From Solibacillus sp. FSL W7-1436 (GTDB lineage: Bacteria; Bacillota; Bacilli; Bacillales_A; Planococcaceae): a stretch of 64,000 bases of DNA. Shown here piece after piece: positions 18,581 through 25,613 of the stretch (its first letter is position 1; each line of letters begins with the position of its first letter). The translations under genes were made by a program, and so were the position numbers. The notes beneath the pieces were generated by a model. The model saw only the letters and a list, made by a program, of their open reading frames with translations, was not told where the DNA came from and did not search any database. The stretch lies in contig NZ_JBBOWV010000001.1 in NCBI RefSeq assembly GCF_038007305.1, forward strand, positions 439,501-503,500. The letters run 5' to 3'.

Positions 18581-19519
18581 TTACTCTGTCGCTGAATTTT
18601 TTTGAATTATTTTATAAAATATTGAAGCTAATACTTGCTGAAATAACATCCCGAAAACGACCGGCATTGCTACTTTCGAAGGAAAATATGTAGTAGCGAT
18701 AACGACCCCTACCGCTATATTCCGCATTCCTCCATTAAAGACAAAAGTCGCCTGGTCCGCCTCCGATTTCCAAAATAGACGGCCTAGTAAAAGAGAAAAT
18801 ACATAACCCGAAACTGCTAAAAACAGAACAACGGCAATCACTTTCACAAGCTCCAAATCGATTGTTTTTACATACGGAGCGATCGCACTACTATTAATCA
18901 TAATAATTCCGAACAAACAGATTTTTGAAATTAAAGACATTGGTTTCCCATATTGTTCGAACAGCTTTCCTTTTGTCCATTCATTGACGAGGATACCTAC
19001 TATCGAAGGCAGAACAATCATCCAAATGAGATCAAAAATAAGCGCTGGCGTATTTAGCGATATGGACTCCCCGACAACTAAATGCAAAATTAAAGGCATA
19101 AGTATCGGAGCAAGCAATGTATCGATCAAAATGATGGCGAGTGATAAAGGCAGATTTCCTTTACTGATCGTCACCCAAATGACACTCGTAACCCCTGTAG
19201 GTACGGCAACGGAGATGAGGAATCCGATTGTCAGGAGGCGGTCATCGAATATGAGCTCGGCCAGAAAGAACGCCCATAAAGGCATAAGAATATGTAGAAA
19301 AGCGATCATAAATAAAATTGTTTTAGGGTACTGTTTAAAAACTTTTATATCGCGGAATTTCAGATTCAAACTGCTGATGAAAGTCATCACTGCAAATAAT
19401 AACGGGACTAGAAAAAGGAAATGTGTCCCGATTTTTTCGAGCAGAACACCGATGACTAAGCTGAGCGGTGTTAATACCGGCATCCACTTTTGAATAAATT
19501 GGTTGAGCGATTGTACCAT
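18581..19519 (-). CDS. bile acid:sodium symporter (BASS) family transporter
   Basis: Membrane transporter of 312 residues with about ten helices. The family-typical segments PTGVTSVIWVTISKGN and FVFNGGMRNIAVGVVIA (crossed-helix regions) place it in the bile acid/Na+ symporter-like (SBF) superfamily, which in bacteria often carries 2-keto acids or other organic anions. The substrate is not predictable. The start ATG lies about 20 nt after GAGGCGCAG. It stands alone. Confidence 0.83.
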   Translation of the reverse strand: MVQSLNQFIQKWMPVLTPLSLVIGVLLEKIGTHFLFLVPLLFAVMTFISSLNLKFRDIKVFKQYPKTILFMIAFLHILMPLWAFFLAELIFDDRLLTIGFLISVAVPTGVTSVIWVTISKGNLPLSLAIILIDTLLAPILMPLILHLVVGESISLNTPALIFDLIWMIVLPSIVGILVNEWTKGKLFEQYGKPMSLISKICLFGIIMINSSAIAPYVKTIDLELVKVIAVVLFLAVSGYVFSLLLGRLFWKSEADQATFVFNGGMRNIAVGVVIATTYFPSKVAMPVVFGMLFQQVLASIFYKIIQKNSATE

Positions 19520-19689
19520 GCACTGCGCCTCTTTTCATGAATTAGTATACCTTTACCGAATTGTAACATAAGCACAATACACCCGGACTAGATGAAAATC
19601 AGCCTTCTATTAAGCAATGGAACCATTTAAATAGATAAGTCAGCCTACATTATGTTATTTTTATGATATGTATTTAAGGAGGTTTTACA

Positions 19690-19890
19690 GTGTCATTATC
19701 TAAAAAGGGCTATCTTGTCTTATTTATCGGGATCCTTTTATTAATCAGTTCCATCTTCTTCACAACTAATTGGAGCATAACAGCATGGCTGATACTATTT
19801 ATCTTCAGTCTTCTATTCTGTACAGTCGGAATCATTATGTTAATTGTCAATTTAGTTAAACAAATAAAACTGGAAAAGCAGAACAAGTAA
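19690..19890 (+). CDS. small two-helix membrane protein
   Basis: Hypothetical protein of 66 residues with two membrane helices (YLVLFIGILLLISSIFF and a second from AWLILFIFSLLFC to LIVNLV) and a basic C-terminal tail. The start is GTG at 19690, with a strong AAGGAGG about 9 nt upstream, which supports translation. It is followed by a hairpin shared with the convergent 52-residue gene. Function unknown. Confidence 0.62.
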   Translation: MSLSKKGYLVLFIGILLLISSIFFTTNWSITAWLILFIFSLLFCTVGIIMLIVNLVKQIKLEKQNK

Positions 19891-19903
19891 ACAAATAAAA
19901 AAT

Positions 19904-19927
19904 GAGCAACCTCATTGTTGGTTGCTC
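19904..19927 (-). terminator. terminator of the small basic protein gene
   Basis: An 8-bp perfect stem (19904-19911 with 19920-19927), followed on the minus strand by ATTTTTTATTTG. In the + direction the T-run is weaker but may also serve the small membrane protein gene. Confidence 0.75.
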
Positions 19928-19931
19928 ACCT

Positions 19932-20090
19932 TTATTTTTCTTCCTTTACGGACAGGATGTTTACGGCGTCTTCGTATTGAATGCGTACGGTTTTTCTGGC
20001 ACGTACTGACGATCTTGCTTTTACCTGAACTTGCTTTTTTTCGCCATTATGCTCAATTTCCACTAGGAAGCATCTAGCCCCACATTGCAT
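19932..20090 (-). CDS. small basic protein, 52 residues
   Basis: Short open frame in what would otherwise be a 330-nt gap. Good coding evidence: ATG at 20090 with AAGGAG 9 nt upstream, a TAA stop, and a hairpin plus T-run terminator straight after. The protein is basic and probably all-beta, starting MQCGARC, with two cysteines three residues apart, then alternating charged residues (HNGEKKQVQVKARSSVRARK) and an acidic end. No membrane helix. I do not recognise a family; the CxxxC pair and Arg/Lys-rich middle could bind nucleic acid or metal, but that is speculation. Confidence 0.6.
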   Translation of the reverse strand: MQCGARCFLVEIEHNGEKKQVQVKARSSVRARKTVRIQYEDAVNILSVKEEK

Positions 20091-20216
20091 TTTCTTCAGC
20101 TCCTTATACTTTCAATTATAACGACAATTATCCTGATAATCTATTTGTACGCTTTCGTCAATACAGCAAAAAAGCCGTATATAATGGACGATACGACCAT
20201 CATTTACGACCTTTTA

Positions 20217-21284
20217 CTATGTTGAGGGAACGATAATTCCCCCATCATCTTCATCTTCAATTTCTCCCACAATTTCGGACAAGATATCCTCCATCGTCAC
20301 TAGACCGATTGTGATTCCTTTTTCGTCCGTTACAATTGCCATATGGTTGCGCGATAGCTGCATTTTTAAAAACACATCTTTTATCGCTACCGTTTCTTTA
20401 TAGCGGGGAATCTCACGAATGTACGTAGTGAAAGGATTCGTACGCCCTGCAGCAATATCTGTCAGCATCTCCTTAGAGTTTATGAAACCGATAAAAGCTG
20501 CTGTATTTTTAGTACGCTCAATGACCGGGTAACGTGTAAATTCGTATTCATCAATTACAGCAAGAATTTGCTCTAATGTATAAGTTTTTTCGATTGTAAT
20601 CATTTCACTGCGCGGAATCATGACTTCCCTTAGCTTCCGCGTATCAAAAGCGAAAATATTTTCCAGATAGGCAAGCTCTGTCTGATTGATCTCACCGCCT
20701 TCGTAACTTTGCGTCACAATCAGTCTAAGCTCTTCTTCCGAGTAAACTGTATCGTGGCCGGCAGGTTTGACACCAAAGATTTTTAGCAACCCGCGAGCAG
20801 ATCCGTTTAATACGGAGATAATCGGTCCGGTAATTTTCCCGAACCAATATAGCGGCGGTGACAAAATTAGTGTCATTTTTTCAGCATATTGGATGGCCAG
20901 TGTTTTTGGCATCAACTCGCCAAGCACTACGTGCAAAAAAGTAACAACCGATAACGCAATTACATAAGAAAGGGCTGTCGCAACCGCGGCCGGAATGCTG
21001 AAATACTCAAAAACAGGCTCAAGCATTTTCTCTACGGTCGGTTCACCGAGTGCACCAAGAATTAACGCTGTAATCGTAATCCCAAGCTGACAGGCTGATA
21101 AATAATAATCCAGATCCTGTGTTACTTTTTTTGCAGTGACGGCTTTTTTATTGCCCTCTGCGATAAGCTGATCAATCCGTGACATGCGCACTTTTAAAAT
21201 CGAGAACTCGGCCCCAACGAAAAAGGCTGTCAACAATATAAATACCGCAATTAAAATTAAATTTATAATTATAATACTGTCCAA
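20217..21284 (-). CDS. CNNM/HlyC-CorC family transporter, short paralogue
   Basis: Membrane protein of 355 residues: a CNNM (DUF21) domain with about four helices (residues 1-190) followed by a CBS pair (VMIPRSEMITIE..., MAIVTDEKGITIGLVTMEDILSEIVGEI). Members are implicated in Mg2+ or Co2+ homeostasis. It lacks the C-terminal CorC_HlyC domain of its upstream neighbour and ends in an acidic tail soon after the second CBS motif. The start is TTG at 21284; TAA is immediately upstream in frame, so nothing earlier is possible. The leader is shared with the neighbouring paralogue. The two genes are probably one operon, 56 nt apart. Confidence 0.87.
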   Translation of the reverse strand: MDSIIIINLILIAVFILLTAFFVGAEFSILKVRMSRIDQLIAEGNKKAVTAKKVTQDLDYYLSACQLGITITALILGALGEPTVEKMLEPVFEYFSIPAAVATALSYVIALSVVTFLHVVLGELMPKTLAIQYAEKMTLILSPPLYWFGKITGPIISVLNGSARGLLKIFGVKPAGHDTVYSEEELRLIVTQSYEGGEINQTELAYLENIFAFDTRKLREVMIPRSEMITIEKTYTLEQILAVIDEYEFTRYPVIERTKNTAAFIGFINSKEMLTDIAAGRTNPFTTYIREIPRYKETVAIKDVFLKMQLSRNHMAIVTDEKGITIGLVTMEDILSEIVGEIEDEDDGGIIVPST

Positions 21285-21290
21285 TTAATT

Positions 21291-21317
21291 CCCCCGAAAT
21301 ATGAGGGATTCACCTCC
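21291..21317 (-). promoter_or_regulatory. structured ribosome-binding leader, copy 2
   Basis: On the minus strand a consensus GGAGGTGA (GGAGG at 21317-21313) lies 28 nt before the TTG start. Between them CCCTC (21307-21303) can pair with GGGGG (21295-21291), one G-U pair included. The 17-nt block around the Shine-Dalgarno is identical to that of the upstream paralogue. Folding the spacer brings the Shine-Dalgarno to a normal distance. Confidence 0.55.
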
Positions 21318-21340
21318 AAGACATCTAAAGTAACGATCAT

Positions 21341-22669
21341 TTACTGCTGAAGTTTATATTGTCTTAATACAACTTCCTTGATTTGATAATTGTCCATATC
21401 TGAAATAACCCAAATATGGTCGTCGAATTTTATTTCATCACCGATTTGAAGCTCTTCTCCGTTTTTGATGGAATCGATATTCGTATGCTGAATCCAGCCC
21501 CCGATTGTATCAATCTCGTCACTGTCCTCAAACTCAAATCCGAAACGATCTTCCAGTTCATCGAGCAGTACACGTCCATTAATCGTATACTCGTTTTCCC
21601 CTGACTTACGGATATCATCTACTTCATCTTCGTCAAATTCATCCCGAATCTCTCCAACAAGCTCTTCCAAAACGTCTTCCATCGTTAATATACCGGCTGT
21701 ACCGCCATATTCATCGATAATAACCGTCATATGCACTTTTGCCTTCTGCATTTTTAACAGGGCATCCTGGATACTCGTCACTCCTAAAACAAATGGGACT
21801 TTCGTTAAAAACTGCTCAAGCTGTACCGTCCGATTTGAAACGATATAGCTAAGGAGCTTGTTGGCGTTGACGACACCAATAATGCGGTCTTTATCATTAT
21901 TTTCAACAATAGGATAGCGTGTATAGTTATGTTCATCCAAAATCCGGATAATCTCTTCGGCGTTCATATCTTTGTCGATTGTAACTAAGTCTGTTCGTGG
22001 CACCATAATATCTTTTGCAACCCGTTCATCAAAAGCAAATACATTTTCTAAATATTTCAGTTCTTGCTGGTCGATTTGGCCGCCCTGAAAACTTTGTGCC
22101 ATAATGATTTTCAGTTCTTCTTCTGAATAGGCCTGCTCTTCGCTTGCTGATTTAACACCGATTGCTCGTAACAGTAAACGCGAAGTGCCGTTTAACGCCT
22201 GGATAAACGGATACATAATTTTACCGAACCAGTAAAGCGGTCCTGCAAGCATTAATGTCACTTTCTCGGAAAACTGAATCGCTAACGTTTTTGGTGCCAT
22301 TTCACCAATGACAACATGCAAATAACTTACAATGGCAAGTGCTATTATATAAGAAGCGGCCGAAGCTACTACATCCGAAACATTTAACCAGTCAAATACA
22401 GGATGCATCAGTTCTTTTACATACGGCTTCGTAAAAGCACCCAAACCGATTGCTGTAATTGTAATTCCAAGCTGACAGGCTGATAAATAATAATCCAGGT
22501 CCCCTGCCACTTTTTTCGCAATGACCGCTTTTTTATTGCCTTCTAAAATCAATTGATCAATACGCGATTTACGAATTTTTACGACAGCAAATTCTGCTGC
22601 TACGAAAAATGCGGTTAAACCTAAAAAAATAATTAATAAAATGATGTTTAATATGGTGTTTACGTCCAA
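21341..22669 (-). CDS. CNNM/HlyC-CorC family transporter, full-length
   Basis: Membrane protein of 442 residues with an N-terminal CNNM/DUF21 domain (about residues 1-195, four helices), two CBS motifs (DIMVPRTDLVTID... and VIIDEYGGTAGILTMEDVLEELVGEIRDE) and a C-terminal CorC_HlyC domain from about residue 350 (NGRVLLDELEDRFGFEF...IGGWIQ). The family is tied to Mg2+/Co2+ efflux or resistance. The start is TTG at 22669, directly preceded by an in-frame TAA. It is a close paralogue of the next gene downstream; the pair arose by tandem duplication with loss of the C-terminal domain in one copy. Confidence 0.9.
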   Translation of the reverse strand: MDVNTILNIILLIIFLGLTAFFVAAEFAVVKIRKSRIDQLILEGNKKAVIAKKVAGDLDYYLSACQLGITITAIGLGAFTKPYVKELMHPVFDWLNVSDVVASAASYIIALAIVSYLHVVIGEMAPKTLAIQFSEKVTLMLAGPLYWFGKIMYPFIQALNGTSRLLLRAIGVKSASEEQAYSEEELKIIMAQSFQGGQIDQQELKYLENVFAFDERVAKDIMVPRTDLVTIDKDMNAEEIIRILDEHNYTRYPIVENNDKDRIIGVVNANKLLSYIVSNRTVQLEQFLTKVPFVLGVTSIQDALLKMQKAKVHMTVIIDEYGGTAGILTMEDVLEELVGEIRDEFDEDEVDDIRKSGENEYTINGRVLLDELEDRFGFEFEDSDEIDTIGGWIQHTNIDSIKNGEELQIGDEIKFDDHIWVISDMDNYQIKEVVLRQYKLQQ

Positions 22670-22675
22670 TTACTT

Positions 22676-22700
22676 CCCTCAGCGCGAGGGATTCACCTCC
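22676..22700 (-). promoter_or_regulatory. structured ribosome-binding leader, copy 1
   Basis: On the minus strand GGAGG (22700-22696) lies 26 nt before the TTG start. A 5-bp hairpin, CCCTC (22690-22686) with GAGGG (22680-22676), lies between them. The inner GAGGG could itself serve as a weak Shine-Dalgarno 6 nt from TTG, so opening and closing of this hairpin could tune initiation. Confidence 0.55.
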
Positions 22701-22900
22701 AAAATGATTTAATAATAATTTGGTCTTTCTCTTATGTACCCGACTATCCTATTGAACATGCAAACAATAATGATGAAGTTATTAATTCTTTTAAGAGAAT
22801 TTCTGCCCCAAAACCATCACGTTACAGTTTAAGAAAATTATATAGTTTTTATTGTCCAATCACAATTAATTGTGCCCAAAAATATAAAATTACAAAAAAA

Positions 22901-22933
22901 GTTTTCAGCTTTGATTGAAACAAAGCTGAAAAC
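22901..22933 (-). terminator. terminator of the lipoprotein gene
   Basis: A 13-bp perfect stem (22901-22913 with 22921-22933), followed on the minus strand by seven T. Confidence 0.87.
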
Positions 22934-22944
22934 CTTTAATAAAT

Positions 22945-23415
22945 TTATTCAACATCGACTGAAGATTTAATAATTTCGCCGTTATATAATTGGACTTTTT
23001 CATACTCATCTTTCTCTACTTGAAGAACGAATGTATGGGGCATACCTTCGTCTTCACATTTTTGTCCGACATTGTCAATCAATTGAACCGCCAAGTAATT
23101 ATCATGTTCGTAAACATTATCGACTGAAGTACCACAGCTGCCCGAATAAGTGACAATAAATACGGCCATATACTTATCCATATCAATTGTGAAATTGTCT
23201 ACATCAAATCGGCCTTGCAGTGATTCAAATTGTCCTTGTGTATTTGCATAGGCAATATGCGGAACGAGTGATTCATAGATCGGTGCAATTTTTTCATCAT
23301 ACTTAACAATTTCGAATGGTACTGCCTCTTTCTCGGTAAATGTAACTTTTGAACTTTCTCCATTACTACAACCTGCCAACAATAATAGGATGATAGCAAA
23401 CAAATATTTTTTCAT
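22945..23415 (-). CDS. hypothetical lipoprotein
   Basis: Secreted, membrane-anchored protein of 156 residues. The signal peptide is MKKYLFAIILLLLAGC with lipobox LLAGC. The mature part has one more pair of cysteines (SCGTSVDNVY and GQKCEDEG) that could form a disulfide. The ATG at 23415 is preferred because it gives a proper signal peptide and has AGAAGTGAA upstream; the frame is open 63 nt further, but that would bury the signal. I do not recognise the domain. Monocistronic, with its own terminator. Confidence 0.75.
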   Translation of the reverse strand: MKKYLFAIILLLLAGCSNGESSKVTFTEKEAVPFEIVKYDEKIAPIYESLVPHIAYANTQGQFESLQGRFDVDNFTIDMDKYMAVFIVTYSGSCGTSVDNVYEHDNYLAVQLIDNVGQKCEDEGMPHTFVLQVEKDEYEKVQLYNGEIIKSSVDVE

Positions 23416-23683
23416 TATAATTTCACTTCTCTTTCTCATCTTCATAGTGATTTTAGTCCAGTTACGCATATTTTTCAAATCTTCTATCTTTCAATAAAGT
23501 AATTGTGATTACGTTAACAATTTCCCCTAATTCCTTATGAAATAAAACATCTTAAAGAAAATCCATCTTTGGGCGAAAATTCTAATCATTAAGGTATTTC
23601 AACTATTAATAGGCGAATTCCTATTGGCGCTTACCTGCATTTACATACATTACAAAGAATACTGAAGAAAGAAGGTATGCTTG

Positions 23684-24184
23684 TTGTATCAAAATCCGTT
23701 TGAACGCTTTGATGAGAGCCCTGAAGGACAACCATTTCAACAACAGTTTTTCCCAGCCCCACCAGGACCAGGCCCAGGAGGTTTCCCAGGAAGCCCGGGT
23801 GGATTCCCCGGATCTGGACCGGGATTCCCTGGAGGTGGGCCTGGAGGTTTCCCAGGTGGCGGCGGCCCCGGCGGCTTCCCTGGAAGTCCCGGAGGCGGAT
23901 CTGGTGGAGGACCTGGAGGCAATACGCAAATGCCAATGGGACCACCCCCTAGTTTCACTCCGCAAATGCAGCAACTTTCCGCTAGCCATTCTCAGCAAGG
24001 TTCCAGTGGTATAAGACGCTGTATGTACCGCAATACGTTTATATGGCAAAGAAACGGTAGCAGCTTCTGGTTCTTCCCGACATTCGTTGCGCCAAATGTC
24101 ATATTAGGCTTTAGATGGAGTCGTTTCGGCTGGATATTCAGTTCCGTTAACCGAAATTCAATACTGACTTTCCAATGCTTCTAA
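23684..24184 (+). CDS. collagen-like glycine/proline-rich protein
   Basis: Protein of about 166 residues in three parts: an acidic start (YQNPFERFDE), a central run from about residue 25 to 80 of collagen-type Gly-X-Y triplets dominated by GFPG, GSPG and GGPG, and an aromatic-rich tail with IWQRNGSSFWFFPTF and GFRWSRFGW. The tail looks like that of short Bacillus surface or coat-associated proteins, but I do not know the family. There is no signal peptide. The start is TTG at 23684, with GAAGG 8 nt upstream; a TTG one codon earlier is an alternative. CATACATTA at 23644-23652 resembles the -10 of mother-cell sigma factors, without a clear -35. A role in the spore coat or exosporium is an inference. 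Confidence 0.72.
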   Translation: MYQNPFERFDESPEGQPFQQQFFPAPPGPGPGGFPGSPGGFPGSGPGFPGGGPGGFPGGGGPGGFPGSPGGGSGGGPGGNTQMPMGPPPSFTPQMQQLSASHSQQGSSGIRRCMYRNTFIWQRNGSSFWFFPTFVAPNVILGFRWSRFGWIFSSVNRNSILTFQCF

Positions 24185-24192
24185 CCTAAATA

Positions 24193-24241
24193 TAAAAGCT
24201 CTTATGCGGCAGTGTTCATTACTGTGCCATAAGAGCTTTTA
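24193..24241 (+). terminator. terminator after the collagen-like gene
   Basis: A 14-bp perfect outer stem (24193-24206 with 24228-24241) with inner pairing GCAGT/ACTGT. There is a short T content downstream. Confidence 0.8.
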
Positions 24242-24382
24242 CTTATTATGCTGCTTCTTTGCTGTTTTACTTACCTGTATTTTTTCATAGCAGAGCGTGT
24301 AATTGGCTGAGCGACTAATAGCTCAATTCAGGACAAACTCTTCCTGTTGTTTTCATCTCACGGTCAACTTCAGCAACAGAAA

Positions 24383-24409
24383 AAGCAATGACAATAATCG
24401 CCATTGCTT
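24383..24409 (-). terminator. terminator of the general-stress pair
   Basis: An 8-bp perfect stem (24383-24390 with 24402-24409), followed on the minus strand by TTTTCTG, 28 nt after the stop of the downstream gene. Confidence 0.68.
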
Positions 24410-24436
24410 CGCTGACTTCGTAAATAAATTAAAAGG

Positions 24437-24841
24437 TTACAGCTTCAGTTCCTGTGGTTCACCATCATTCATTAATTTGATTGTGATTGGATCAAATTGA
24501 AGTGTCACCATATCCCCGTCTTCTGAAGTAAAAACATCTTTAAAGAAGTTTGTGATTTTCAACTTCAATGTATCATCCTTTACTTCGCTCAATTTTGCTG
24601 TAATTTCTAAATACGGGGTATGAAGATCTTCCTTAGTATAGCCCAGTAAAATATGTGTATAAGGATTTTCATTCAGATCGTACACTTTTTGAGAGTCTTC
24701 GGTTGTTGTCGCATAGAGCGTAAAATTTTCATTAGTAAATGTCATGTAGCGGACATAAGGGTGGCGTCCATTTAATGTAGCCATTGTCCCAATTTTATGG
24801 TCTTTAATAATTGAAAGTACTTTTTCTTTTAGTGTTTCCAT
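24437..24841 (-). CDS. pyridoxamine 5'-phosphate oxidase-like protein (general stress protein 26 family), copy 2
   Basis: Split-barrel flavin-binding-fold protein of 134 residues, like B. subtilis general stress protein 26 (YdaG). Recognisable blocks are IGTMATLNGRHPYVRYMTF near the N-terminus and YTHILLGY in the middle. It aligns over its length with the neighbouring 135-residue protein, so the pair is a tandem duplication that has diverged widely. GGAGG lies 7 nt upstream of the ATG, and the gap to the upstream gene is 13 nt. Both probably share the sigma-B-like promoter ahead of the first gene. The enzyme activity is unproven in this family. Confidence 0.84.
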   Translation of the reverse strand: METLKEKVLSIIKDHKIGTMATLNGRHPYVRYMTFTNENFTLYATTTEDSQKVYDLNENPYTHILLGYTKEDLHTPYLEITAKLSEVKDDTLKLKITNFFKDVFTSEDGDMVTLQFDPITIKLMNDGEPQELKL

Positions 24842-24854
24842 TACGCTGCCTCCC

Positions 24855-25262
24855 TTAGTATAGTTGAATCTCTTCCTGGTTTTTTCCGTTTTTATTCATA
24901 ATTCTCATTCGTGTCGGCGTAACTTGAATTAGCACAAAGTTTCCGTCCGCATGCTCCGGATATTTTTCAAGCAGCTGCTGCTTCACAACATCATTTAATG
25001 TTGTCGCCGCATTGCCTTCGATCTCCAGAAACGTTTCAAGTATTCCTTCGCCTTCATACCCTAATAAAATATGGGTACCGCCATATTCCGTAATTTCACG
25101 CACTACTTCCGAATCTTCCTGTGCCACCGTATACAGTTTCGACTCTACGTAGTCGAATGTCATATAGCGTGAGTTCGGTACACCGTTATTATTTGTGGCC
25201 ATAACGCCAATGCTGTTTTCATTTAAAATTTGCAATGCAATTTCTTTATTGCTTTTACTCAT
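24855..25262 (-). CDS. pyridoxamine 5'-phosphate oxidase-like protein (general stress protein 26 family), copy 1
   Basis: First gene of the pair, 135 residues, split-barrel flavin/FMN-binding fold. Blocks IGVMATNNNGVPNSRYMTFDY and GTHILLGYEGEG correspond to those of the second copy. GGAGG lies 7 nt upstream of the ATG at 25262. A GTTTTA-N14-GGGAAT sequence 113 nt upstream of the start fits a general-stress (sigma-B) promoter, in line with the known sigma-B control of the B. subtilis homologue. Confidence 0.84.
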   Translation of the reverse strand: MSKSNKEIALQILNENSIGVMATNNNGVPNSRYMTFDYVESKLYTVAQEDSEVVREITEYGGTHILLGYEGEGILETFLEIEGNAATTLNDVVKQQLLEKYPEHADGNFVLIQVTPTRMRIMNKNGKNQEEIQLY

Positions 25263-25374
25263 ATTTTCACTCCTCCGGTAATTTAAGTTCCATCATTCGT
25301 GAGATGAGAAGCACGTCCAACCGTATGTAATTCCAAATCAATGGGTAAACCGCTGTTGTGCTGATGCTTTTATA

Positions 25375-25400
25375 ATTCCCTTAATAAATTTAAATAAAAC
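25375..25400 (-). promoter_or_regulatory. sigma-B-type promoter for the general-stress pair
   Basis: On the minus strand GTTTTA (25400-25395) and GGGAAT (25380-25375) are 14 nt apart. Both boxes match the sigma-B consensus GTTTAA-N12-15-GGGWAT closely. The rest of the 350-nt gap (25263-25613) holds only this site and the divergent promoter at 25527-25555. Confidence 0.68.
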
Positions 25401-25526
25401 AATTTTTCACCTATTTAACTTGGCAAATAACCTTTTAACCTTCCACCATTCAGAAAATCTCAATTAAAAATTCCTTTCCCTCAATCATGTGAACTGTAAA
25501 AAATTAAAAGTTATAGGGATATTTGT

Positions 25527-25555
25527 TTGAATATTAAAAAAATTGTAGATAAAAT
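25527..25555 (+). promoter_or_regulatory. sigma-A promoter of the ABC importer operon
   Basis: TTGAAT (25527-25532), 17 nt, TAAAAT (25550-25555): one mismatch from consensus in the -10 and two in the -35. It lies 58 nt upstream of the start codon. No Fur box is visible nearby. Confidence 0.7.
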
Positions 25556-25613
25556 GAAATTGGAATAGATATCCTTTATTCTGCATGAAAACTATATGTA
25601 AGGAGGACATTGA

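Noticed and set aside
21301-22700. Five-codon upstream frame (GTG AAT CCC TCG CGC TGA) in the CNNM leader as a leader peptide
   Set aside because: Its GTG lies inside the Shine-Dalgarno itself, leaving no ribosome site, and the frame is not kept in the second copy.
22861-22874. Perfect 14-bp palindrome CACAATTAATTGTG
   Set aside because: It lies between the terminator of the lipoprotein gene and the CNNM leader without a promoter nearby, and short AT-rich palindromes are expected by chance here.
23631-24049. Long antisense frames opposite the collagen-like gene (Pro-rich and Ser/Arg-rich)
   Set aside because: They are mirror images of the GC-rich Gly triplet region and have no ribosome sites or family resemblance; the + strand frame has a start signal and sensible domains.
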